This document shows, piece by piece, positions 20,201-28,466 of a stretch of 28,466 bases of DNA (position 1 is the stretch's first letter; each line of letters begins with the position of its first letter). A model generated the notes under the pieces. The model worked only from the letters and a program-made list of their open reading frames with translations. It did not search any database and was not told the origin of the DNA. Source of the DNA: Entrophospora sp. SA101. Its lineage: Eukaryota > Glomeromycota > Glomeromycetes > Entrophosporales > Entrophosporaceae. Location: the NCBI GenBank assembly GCA_958430865.1, contig CAUDNR010002269.1, positions 58,588-87,053 on the forward strand. Direction: 5' to 3'. The translations under genes and the position numbers were made by a program.

Positions 20201-20418
20201 CCAAATTTTGCCTTCCAAAATAAATAAATTCCTTTTTATTTCCATCATAATCATTAATACTTCCTCTTGTCCATGTAGCAGCAAAAATACACCTTTTTTA
20301 CTTTTTCAAATTGCTCAAAAGGAATCCATTCTAAAATAAAGTCTGGCAAAGATGATTTCATTTGATATTGTTGAATAAAAACATCAATTATGCTAGTTCC
20401 AGATGTCCAATCAGTGAA
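17243..20418. repeat. Tandem duplication, 2 x 1,588 bp, right arm only
   Basis: 17243-18830 and 18831-20418 look identical. The first copy starts aggtacaagaaagaga after ctcacaaatttgtct, and the second starts at the same bases after aatcagtgaa. At the far end, aatcagtgaa continues into aagtctctg only after the second copy. The novel junction (aatcagtgaa/aggtac at 18830/18831) shares at most one base with both parents, so it looks like end-joining rather than homologous recombination. The unit holds the kinase B pseudogene from within its 5' part to past its 3' end. Confidence 0.9.
17549..18830 (-). pseudogene. Kinase B copy 1 in right arm, 5'-truncated
   Basis: Corresponds to left 7884-9165. 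It carries the intact 218-codon frame (17821-18477) with HCDLHSGNIL, DLGF, APELL, DIYSFGMLMWE and RPNIEEL, but the duplication border cuts the gene just before the DWTSG segment, so the Cys-containing leader and the start are missing. The sequence joined to its 5' end is the inner R1-flanking spacer. It shares all lesions of kinase B in the retained part. Confidence 0.75.
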
Positions 20419-20734
20419 AAGTCTCTGTAAGTGTAAACTAATACAACCTTTACAGAATCTATCAGAGTATCATGTCAATTTACACTTGTTATATTCTTTT
20501 GGCTTGCCCCATTTATAAATTGCATTATTTATTTTAAACTCATAAATAAATCTTTCTTTACAATATTCTTTTTCATTTTCAGAAAAGCTCCTTTTTTTTT
20601 TTTTTTTGACTAATGAAAAAAAATAATCCTTCATCAGAATTGACTACTGCACTATCAAACATTTCATTGTCGGTTTTAAATACAAATTCCTTTCTTTCTG
20701 GTGATAAAAACGATAATAATTTAGCATGTGACAT
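19137..20734 (-). pseudogene. Kinase B copy 2 in right arm, full-length
   Basis: Full-length mirror of left 7568-9165, including the ATG at 20732-20734, the 16-nt T run (A run on the coding strand) that shifts the frame, the TGA within the Cys-containing leader, the lost ATP loop and the open 218-codon catalytic segment at 19409-20065. The homopolymer length equals that of the left copy. As in the other copies, DLG replaces DFG while the HCDL catalytic Asp is kept. Confidence 0.75.
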
Positions 20735-22082
20735 TGTATAAAATATAAAGTTCAACTTGGTGTTTTAATATGAATGTGGAGATTTTTTGATAATAACGGT
20801 TACATTATTTCCTTTTTCTTTGCGGCGGAGAATTGACATGACAATTCTTTCGCACAACATTTTTATTGGTTGCCTTTAAGTTTTTCTCTAGGATTAATTG
20901 ATAAGGATGCAAACTGAAAAACGAAAATTGCATTATTTAAAGAACAACTTCATCGTCACCAAACTCTCTAGTGATCGATTTATCGTGATTCAACAATAAA
21001 AGCATTTCAGCATTCTTCAAAGATTTAAAAGTGATAAAATAGAAAACAAAATTAAAACTTACAAAAATTATGTACCAAAACCTGTCTTATGTGCTATGTA
21101 AAGGTCGTCCTAAGTATCAATATTGATCAATCTATGTTGCTTCAAAATCAAAAATTCGAAAAAACATCAATTTAACATAACTCATATGAATGTAAAGACA
21201 ATTTGATTTTATGAAATCTAATAAAAGAATAGTTTTAATTTGCAAAAAAAAAAATTTAGTAAAATTTCTAATTCAAATTTATGACATTTTAATTTGTAAA
21301 TCTCACATGATAATACAATAATAATTCTTTTACATAATTTGGGACTTTTGATAATCCTATTTATCATTACCATTATTGCACCCTGCTTGTATCAGGCGTT
21401 TTTGCTTACGTCAAGCGTCTTCACTTACGTCAAGCGGTTTTACTTACGTAAGGGCTTTTACCTTAGTCAAATCGCCGAAATAACGCTATCTTTAGTTAAT
21501 ACTTTAGTTACGTCAATGGCTAAAAGTCAAAAGTTTGCATCATTAGATGGTACAATACAATATTCCCATAATGTCCCATGTCACTGGAAAAAGAATTCTT
21601 TATTGGATTAATAATACATTAGACAAACCCCAATTATACTTACTTGGAAGGGCTGAATGGGCGAGAAAGTTCTCGAATTTCAATAATTGGTTGATAAATT
21701 GGAGAATTTCCCAAATATTAATATTTTATCCATCTCGTTTTTTAAAAAAAAATTTAAAGTAGACCACACAAAATTGGCATGCTTATTATTTGAATATCTG
21801 TTCTTTGCGGATTAACTTCAAACAGGTGGTTTAGTGTTTTATTCAAATATTCAAAATTCGATTATCAATGACATGGAATATCCAGGAATTAATTCTGGCT
21901 GATTTTCTTTTTTGTAAAAAATTTTCCTCTAGCATTTCTAGAAGTTAACATTGTTAATCAAGTAAAAGGTAAATAAACCTTTTTGATATCAAACAATTGA
22001 TAATTTTATTAGCCAACTTTTTATTTCAATTGCTTTAACATTAATTAGGTATTACAAACATGTACACATTACAAAAAGTTTA
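20735..22082. other. Intergenic DNA with weak ORFs, right arm
   Basis: Mirror of 6220-7567. Two overlapping frames (21339-21611 and 21547-21762, plus strand) match no known family; the first overlaps the 19-bp tandem array. They may be remnants upstream of the hAT transposase C-terminus, which is on the same strand. Confidence 0.4.
21386..21461. repeat. 19-bp tandem repeat (4 units), right copy
   Basis: Units start at 21386, 21405, 21424 and 21443; the two central ones share cttacgtcaagcg exactly. Same array as left 6841-6916. Confidence 0.75.
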
Positions 22083-22322
22083 TTGGAAGAAGATCCACTT
22101 GTTTGGTGGAATCAAAAAAAGGTAGTTTTCAAATCTTGCTATGCGAGCAAGAATTTACTTGGTAATATTGGCAAGCTCAGTATCGTCCGAGAGGTTGTTT
22201 TCATCAGCTGGAAACGTATTTGCAAAGAAAAGAACTTGGTAAAAATAGGATTCATAATATTCTTTTTTTTTAAAAAGAAAATTCAAAACCTTTTGGATGA
22301 TTCTTATTTAGATTTCTGATGA
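22083..22322 (+). pseudogene. hAT transposase C-terminal remnant, right copy
   Basis: Plus-strand reading gives LLEEDPLVWWNQKK (from 22083), then after a +1 shift FSNLAMRARIYL (from 22126), SSVSSERLFSSAGNVFAKKRT, and a stop at 22240-22242. This is the hAT dimerisation domain, broken exactly as in the left arm. The upstream catalytic part is not recognisable. Confidence 0.75.
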
Positions 22323-22567
22323 TTTATATGTTCTTGGCTAGCTTAGAAAGCTAAGGTACACAGATCAAATTAATTACTTGAAAAAGGCTCATAATAAAGA
22401 CAAAATAGGAAAGTAGATGTTTATTAAAAATTTTGTAAAACGAAAATTTTCTATATTCGTAATATCTAATCTTATATAAATTTTTGTAAAACGATGATTT
22501 TCTATCATTCATCATTGCTTATTTTATTTTTAATTATCCAAGCGATTAAAAAAAAAAATCCTCCAAA
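22323..22567. other. Spacer with short imperfect repeat
   Basis: No gene. Two similar segments reading ttttgtaaaacga(a/t)(a/g)attttctat about 47 bp apart near 22432 and 22481, mirrored in the left arm near 5802 and 5849. Confidence 0.45.
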
Positions 22568-23150
22568 ATGGTTACATCTATTAAATCCGCCTCTTCGTTA
22601 ACCCACAATGACCTGAATAAGTTTGACATGGAAAAATACAATAATTTACAAGATGTCGAAGAGGCTGATTGAATGTTAAGACAAATATCCGAATTTAGCG
22701 AACTTCTTGAAAAAGTCAGGGCTTTGACTGAATAAAATAAAGTTGGATTGGGGCTTTGTTTAATAAACATCAGCTTGTGGAAGAAGGGAAGGCGACGATA
22801 GAAAAGTTGGATTAACTTGATAACAAGCCGGCATTTATTTTCACGCGGACGAAAAAACTTATCCTGCAAGCTGGCTAATTGAAAAAGGATAATCAATATT
22901 TCGTTTTGGGTATTAAACAGACCCTTGTGTGAAGAGGGCACTGGATAGATTGGTCCAATGCTCTTTTGTTTTGGAAAAGATCGCTCAGCAAACAAAATTT
23001 GGAATCTCTTATTGCACCTTGTATTCATGCAAGAGATGCCTTGGTTCGCTTTGAAGAAGACAAAGACCTTGCTGAAAAGCCAATACCCAACCGTTGACCA
23101 ACGTAATTCAAAGCGAAATCAGTAAAACCAGCGATGATACCTTATGGAGT
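22568..23150 (+). pseudogene. Decayed helical protein gene D, right copy
   Basis: ATG at 22568 opens a frame interrupted by TGA (22670-22672) and TAA (22733-22735). After a frame change it continues through EEGKATIEKLD, a TAA, KPAFIFTRTKKLILQAG, another TAA, LKKDNQYFVLGIKQ and a TGA, then in further frames RALDRLVQ...EKIAQQTKF and SLIAPCIHARDALVRFEED to the stop at 23095-23097. The next frame carries TNVIQSEISKTSDDTLW. The segments are amphipathic and charged like a coiled-coil protein. No family is recognised. The 160-codon open frame on the minus strand here is an antisense shadow. Confidence 0.5.
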
Positions 23151-24155
23151 GTACCTATGATGCTATTATTTTTATGTATATTTTTATCAATATCTATAAT
23201 ATTATTATTTTTTATGTATATTTTATCAATAAGATTATTAAATAAAGATACAAGGCATACACATTTTCAATATTTAATTTGAGATTCTGTGGTTTCTGTT
23301 TTCCTATATGCTTTTACAGCACAACTCCTCTCTGTCTATCAGAACGTTTGATCATACTGCATGATCGAGAATTTTTCTTTGACTTTTATCTGGCTGGAAT
23401 ATCCATTTTATTCGACCAATAAAATTCATAAACCATGCATCATATATAGAAATTCTGTGTGCGACCTTTGATGTTGCTTTTTTTGATCTATTGATTTAAT
23501 GCAATCTTTGAAAATTTTTTTGTGCAGTGTAACGTGTCAATTGAACAGATTTCTGTCAAATTTTACTATGTTGATTGGTTATCTTTGGGGCTGGGGTAGA
23601 TTAGATATATTAATATATAAAAAAAACGCTCTTCCCACCACCAGGGTACAGTACCAAATTTTGTAAGAGTTCATATATACAAGTTAACATAAGATATAAT
23701 ATACATCAAGACAAACATCCAACTCCAAGAGCAGTTGTGGAAGCAGTCTGCTGAAATAAACAAAAATGATACAACAACTTTTATTATTTCAATAAAAGGT
23801 AAAAAAAGCAAGATAAACCCATTTTTGAAATCCGTGTGAATTTTAAAATTCCACGCGCAACATAAACACTCCTACCCGAAATTTTTAATTATAAATTTCA
23901 AATTTTTGATTTTCAATTATAACACATACATATACTCAAAGACATATTTCAGAACAAGTTCCGTTCAGTCTCGAATTCGAAAAAATGTAAATATGAAACA
24001 CAGGCCGTACTTACCCCTATCGATGCCTTTAGATAAGATTATTAGAAATTATTAAGAGCATTGAAATTTGATACAAATAAATCATGCAAACATTATATCG
24101 GTGTTGCAAGTTAAATGTGATCTGCACCAAACCAAGTAGCTAAATTTAACGTATT
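23151..24155. other. AT-rich intergenic DNA, right arm
   Basis: Mirror of 4147-5151. Holds the imperfect 39-bp tandem repeat at 23164-23231. No gene seen. Confidence 0.45.
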
Positions 24156-24419
24156 TTGGGCATAATGAAGCAAAAAAAAAACAAACGAGTTACTGAAGAT
24201 ACCTTGAAAACTTTAGGTGACCCAATGAATGTGTTGAAAGTATCTTTGGCCTTACTCTTTTACATTAACCATTTTTTGCTTAAACAGACGAAATTTTCAT
24301 TTGAAACCGGTTCATTAATTGATTATCAACAAAAGGTTATTAGCCAACCAGTTAAAATCGATAAATTGGATTCTTCTGTTCAAGGATTCAATTGGAGAAT
24401 TACTCCAGATAAGTTATAA
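24156..24419 (+). CDS. Unrecognised small ORF, right copy
   Basis: An 87-codon frame with the same translation as left 3883-4146. Lysine-rich start, a hydrophobic patch near residues 27-45, no known motif. Followed on the same strand, 52 bp later, by the next small ORF across a possible 41-nt intron (24449-24489, GTAAAT...TTTCAG), although the frame into that intron is closed by a stop. Confidence 0.3.
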   Translation: MGIMKQKKNKRVTEDTLKTLGDPMNVLKVSLALLFYINHFLLKQTKFSFETGSLIDYQQKVISQPVKIDKLDSSVQGFNWRITPDKL

Positions 24420-24471
24420 ATAAATACCTTATGAATTTAAACTTGAAGGTAAATAAATAGTTAACCATTTA

Positions 24472-24789
24472 TTGTATTTCGATTTTCAGCCTCCTATTTA
24501 TTTATTCTTCCGTTCCGATTCTATTATACCTAAAGAAAATAGACTTCTCTTCTCCCAGGATTCAATCGTTTCATGGAGAATTTCAAGAAAAGTATTTTTG
24601 ATATATGCATTATTGATAAAGATGGTTTTATACCTGGCATTAAAAGCACTGAATGAAGAAAAAAATATTACAGTTCCTCTTACCAATTCGGATAAACTTG
24701 ATAACCCAATTGAAGCAGTTTTGAGTTTTAAGCTTGATATTAACAATAAAGGAGAGAAAATCGAGGTGTACTCGAATATGCGAGCCTAA
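24472..24789 (+). CDS. Unrecognised small ORF, right copy
   Basis: A 105-codon counterpart of left 3510-3830, one residue shorter because of a 3-bp difference near the C-terminus (the left copy has an extra Gly). It may start from an upstream ATG at 24431 if the putative intron 24449-24489 is spliced, which keeps the frame. A possible membrane helix lies in the middle. Confidence 0.3.
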   Translation: MYFDFQPPIYLFFRSDSIIPKENRLLFSQDSIVSWRISRKVFLIYALLIKMVLYLALKALNEEKNITVPLTNSDKLDNPIEAVLSFKLDINNKGEKIEVYSNMRA

Positions 24790-25579
24790 TAGTGGTGGTC
24801 ATGATATTAAACATACAAAACGTCATATAATGTAAAGGAATTGGAAATTTAATTGTTAATGTGACCACTGATATAACAAATGACAGTCGAACAATTTAAT
24901 AAACAAGAATTTCCCAAGGCTCGTTTAATTAAATTTTTATATTAATATTTCGGGTAGTAATACAAATTATTATTATTATTTGTTTTATTCGTTTTGTTCG
25001 AATCATTCGTTTTATTATTTGTTTTATTATTCGTTTTATTATTCATTTTATTCGAATAGAAACTCTAAGATGAGCAGGCTCGAGTTAAAACTTGAATTTT
25101 CAAGTTCGAGTCGAGTTCAAAAAATAGGCTCTTAAATTGTTTACCTAAAGAAAATTTATGTTCGAAGTCGAGCTTTAACTTCGCCATTTGAGTTCAGTGG
25201 GTCAAGGCAAAATGGTTATTGGAATGCAAATTTAATAAATAACCAGGAATCCTCGATATCGAATCCAACTATTATTGGTCTCCAAAACTAGAGAATTTCG
25301 CAGCTATATAAAAGTCAAAATGTTTCGCTTTGACCTTTAATTTTTGATTCAGTCTCGACACATAAGTTTAACTTTCATCTCTTCAAACCGGTTTTGGTGA
25401 CCAACACTAAATCAAACCACAACCACAACTTCTAATTCTTCGATTAATAGTTTTGATATTATTGTTGAAACAGAGGAAACGCCAATTTGACGATGATAAT
25501 GTTGACCACATTATAATATGGTCATGTTGAAAGGTTATTATTATTTTTAATGAAATTTGATATTTTTTAAATGTAATGA
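24790..25579. other. Diverged intergenic spacer, right arm
   Basis: Mirror of 2691-3509 but with many substitutions and indels, for example the insertion cagtggtcacat-like sequence near 24861 relative to the left arm. TTCG-rich repeats lie at 24985-25060 and the partner of the left fold-back at about 25077-25115. No gene. Confidence 0.45.
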
Positions 25580-25979
25580 AAAATATTAATATACATGTGC
25601 CAATTGCCAATCGTCATTATTATGAATGTGAGTGGTGCTTATATCCAAGACATTTTATTTCAGATAATTTGTGTTACATTTTATATGAGGAGGATGAAAA
25701 TGAAAATGAGGAAGATGAACGTGAAATATTAAATAGAAATGATGATTCAGCTGATGAATTAGATGAATTAGAAGAGGAGGAGTCTGGTGATTCTGGAAAA
25801 GAATAGTCAAAATAAAAAATTTCTTATTTTTTATTTATTATATAAAAATAAAAATAATTCAAAATATGTGGTGCTTATATTTATATTTATTTATTTTTCT
25901 ATTTTTTTTTGTTTTTTCATTGCAAATTCATACTGGTGCTTATATTTGAGTGGTGCTTATATTCCAGAGAATACGGTAC
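25580..25979 (+). mobile_element. pogo/Tc1-mariner-like 3'-end remnant, right arm only
   Basis: The stretch ends gtggtgcttatattccag / agaatacggta, i.e. TACCGTATTCTCTGGAATAT read inward. I associate ends of the TACCGTATT...AATATAAG type with pogo-like Tc1-mariner elements. The GGTGCTTATAT motif occurs four times (25632, 25870, 25935, 25950). Upstream, a frame at 25576-25806 ends in a very acidic tail (EEDENENEEDERE...ELEEEESGDSGKE), as C-termini of such transposases often do. Catalytic DDE residues and the opposite terminus are absent. The left arm has no such insertion. Confidence 0.5.
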
Positions 25980-26223
25980 CCGCATAATTAATTGCAAATA
26001 CTCAAAATTATTATGAATAATTGCATGCCTAAAAAATTACATTATTATGAGTTAACATAATTATAAAAATAACAAATCTATAACAATAAATTTATGATAA
26101 GAAATCTATTATAATAATAGTCTATATATATATCTCTTTCTCTCTGTGTGTGAATGTGTTTAATAACACTTAAAATATTATACACTTCATATGTTTTCTT
26201 ATCATTTAAGTGTGTTTAAACTA
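25980..26223. other. 3' flank of kinase A' with microsatellite
   Basis: Diverged mirror of 2384-2633, with a (TA)n(TC)n(TG)n tract around 26123-26155. No gene. Confidence 0.5.
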
Positions 26224-27663
26224 TCAGTTCATGCTGATAATGGAGATGGAAAGTTCTGTCGAATATAATAAATCATCATTTTGTAATTCATTATTAGATT
26301 GATTTGTTAAATTAACAATATCTTCAATAGTGTTAGTTATGTCTACATTATTCAAATCCTGCATAACTTGATCAATATGAGGACGGAGATCTGGATTTTC
26401 TTGCCAACATGCTTTATAAAATAAAATTTTAAGTATAAATTATTATTTAAAAAATATTTTCAGAACTATCCATTGAAAATTATAACAAATGGTCATATAA
26501 TTCTTTCTCATTATTACCTGTATATATTTCTGCATATTTTCTTGGAGTTCCCTTGATTATTGCTTCACGTTCACCTGATGTTATGATAAGCATTAAATCA
26601 GTGAATTTGATTGACTTATCTGCAAATGGAGCATGGCCACTTGACAGCTCCCATAAAAGCACTCCAATACTATAAATATCTGATTTTTCATTGCGACTAT
26701 AATTTTCAATATTGTTTAAATATTGTGGATCTGAGTATCTTATTGTACCAAATTTTTTGGAAGCTTCTATTGAAGGACCCAATAAAGATTTTGAGATTCC
26801 AAAATCACAAATTTTAATATCTCCATCATGAATTAGAATATTTTTAGGATGCTATTTAAAAAAATTAATGTTAGTTATTAGTTATTACTATGTGTTAAAA
26901 ATGTAAAAATAATTAAATATAAATAAGTAATGTTTATACGTACCAGATCTCTATGTACTATTTTATTTTCATGCAAACAGCCTACAGCACTTACAATTTG
27001 TTTTGCAAATTTTAATTTAGCATTCCAATCCATTATATTGAAATTGGTTTTTAAATAATCACATAAATTACCATTATTTGCATACTCTAATACAAACATG
27101 TAATTTTTTTTATGTTTTTCTTTATTGAGATGTAAAAAAATTTAAATTAACAAAGTATAACAAATATAACAATAATTTAATAACAAAAACTCAACACACT
27201 TTCTTTTGTTACGCCATAAAACTTCAATATATTACTGTGAAATTCTACTTTACGATGTTGCTTTGCCTTTAAAAATCAAATTGTGAATATATAAATTTGT
27301 TGGATAAAAAAAAAAGATTTACAGATTTATTACCTCATTAAGAAATTGTTCAAAAGTATATTGTTGATCAATATTAATGGATTTTAACGCTACAAGTTCT
27401 TGATGATGCTTTGAAAATGCACGAGAAATTGTTCCAAATAATCCACCATCAATAAATTCAATATATTGAAAAGAATTATAATCATATAAAATATGTTCCC
27501 TTTTAAGTTGATGTTTAAACATTTTTTCCTCCTCTGAAATAGATTCTACATTTATTTTTAATCGCAATTTTAATCGCAATTTTAATGATTTTAATCGCAA
27601 TTTTAATGTTTTTAATTGGAGTTTTAATGTTTTTGTTTTTTTCTCTCTATTTCGCCCTATCAT
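26224..27663 (-). CDS. Kinase A': intact TKL-type protein kinase, diverged mirror copy
   Basis: Exons, in coding order: 27663-27334, 27266-27200, 27119-26944, 26851-26518 and 26411-26224, all with GT-AG introns at exactly the positions and phases of kinase A. They give 364 residues. Motifs kept: VALK lysine, HRDLHPKN, CDFG, DPQ, DIYSIGVLLWE, WQENPDLRP. The glycine loop reads GGLFG instead of GSFG, and the heptad-repeat N-terminus is shorter and degenerate. In exon 4 I count six amino-acid differences from kinase A over about 111 residues. No frame is broken, so both copies have probably been under selection since they separated. It points toward the loop, convergent with kinase A. The substrate is unknown. 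Confidence 0.85.
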
Positions 27664-28080
27664 TTGAACAACTGTGTGAAATGATCTTTTTAGAAAGCTT
27701 CAACGATCTGTCAGCACACTTTATGGCGCGATTTACAATAAATAATGTAGCCCTTTTAGAAACGACAAAGGTTTCTATAAAGTTCCTTTTTTATTTATTT
27801 ACTTGACTTTCTTTGGTCGCTTAAAATTTTTTAACGGCCGTACAGTCGTTTTTCTTCTCTCGAAAAAACAAAACGCTAGTAAAATTTTTGCTCGGTAAAG
27901 AAACAAAGGTTTGTTTCAAGTTTTTGTTTACGTTTTGTAAAAGTTTTTAAACATAAAAACTAAAATTTTTTATCAGTGTGTTAGAGTGTGAACGTAAAAG
28001 TGTAAAGTGTTAACGGTCGTTATCGATTAATTAACCAAATATAAAGTGCTGACATTTATTAACCAAAGTCGACACCGTGT
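27664..28080 (-). repeat. Dispersed repeat R1, outer right copy, upstream of kinase A'
   Basis: Diverged mirror of 540-958. It keeps the blocks ggaactttatagaaacc, aaaaggg, TTATTTATT, aagtgtgct and the AAAGTGTTAACGG-like end. It directly precedes the kinase A' start, as in the left arm. Confidence 0.55.
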
Positions 28081-28158
28081 ATTGTTACTTGTTAAAATAA
28101 TTAATTGATGAGAAATAAAAAAATTTAATTTTTAAAAGATGATTATATTTATAATTAT

Positions 28159-28466
28159 AAAATAAAAAGTTAGGACCAATGGGCTACACGCTGTATGGGC
28201 ACAAACGCGGTAAACTCACAATAATATCAATTGATTATTATAACTAATTAAAAATTTATACTAAATATTGTAATGATCTACATTCTATAATTTCATGAAA
28301 AAATTCGAGAAAAAATTCAAAACAAAAAATACTTGAAATGTAACACAGTAAAATATAATTTTTTAATTTTGTATATAGTGCAAGACACCTTGGGGTGTTA
28401 CACATCAGTATAAACACAAACATAGTTGAGCACACTTATAAAAAACTATATGTAAGGATTTTTTAT
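28159..28466. other. Right flank outside the palindrome, no gene
   Basis: Shares nothing with the left flank. The only structure seen is a short hairpin, gacaccttggggtgtt, at about 28384-28399 (CACC/GGTG arms), and scattered gtaacac motifs nearby. No coding sequence is visible. Confidence 0.45.

Larger units (their letters stand above)
14700..28158 (-). repeat. Right arm of the giant inverted repeat
   Basis: Reverse complement of 467-12022. It is about 1.9 kb longer, chiefly from a 1,588-bp tandem duplication at 17243-20418 and a net gain of roughly 350 bp at the transposon-like insertion 25580-25979. Inner part identical to the left arm wherever compared; outer part (24820-28158) diverged. 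Homology ends near 28158, where the flank reads aaaaagttaggacc and no longer matches the left side. Confidence 0.95.

Noticed and set aside
25787..25987. 66-codon frame after the acidic frame
   Set aside because: Low-complexity Phe/Lys-rich translation running through the element's terminal repeats.

Overview
The window looks like nuclear DNA of an arbuscular-mycorrhizal fungus (Glomeromycotina, Rhizophagus-like). This is inferred from very AT-rich sequence, intron-bearing tyrosine-kinase-like genes with 70-95 nt introns, a degenerate kinase carrying the WTSG...EWIPF leader typical of the expanded kinase family of these fungi, a Crinkler-type kinase fragment, and much degraded DNA-transposon debris. 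No bacterial gene organisation, rRNA, tRNA or CRISPR array is visible.

The dominant structure is one giant imperfect palindrome filling almost the whole window. The left arm (about 467-12022) is repeated in reverse complement as the right arm (14700 to about 28158), around a 2.7-kb single-copy loop (12023-14699) that holds a 10-N assembly gap at 13791-13800. Positions pair as left + right = 26722 for left 10.9-12.0 kb, 26714 for left 7.9-10.9 kb, 28302 for left 3.5-7.9 kb (after a 1,588-bp tandem duplication found only in the right arm), and about 28622 for left 0.5-2.6 kb.

The arms are not uniformly similar. From about 3540 inward to the loop, every stretch I compared is identical, including a 16-nt A run; I found only an 8-bp duplication (left arm) and the 1,588-bp duplication (right arm). 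Outward of about 3480 (left) or 24820 (right) the arms differ by many substitutions and indels and by a transposon-like insertion.

Layout from the outside in: a divergent pair of apparently intact five-exon kinase genes (959-2383 + and 26224-27663 -), both pointing toward the loop and each preceded by the same dispersed repeat; repeat-rich spacer; two small unrecognised ORFs; a decayed helical gene; a hAT-transposase remnant; a decayed kinase gene (one copy on the left, two on the right because of the tandem duplication); a second copy of the dispersed repeat; a 186-bp hAT-type MITE with an 8-bp target-site duplication; AT-rich spacer; and the loop with a truncated Crinkler-type kinase pseudogene.

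The two intact kinases are the only genes for which I see a complete, family-consistent structure. The rest is pseudogene or mobile-element debris. Whether the palindrome is real or a scaffolding join of two allelic or homologous contigs in opposite orientation is the main question, because the N gap lies in the loop.
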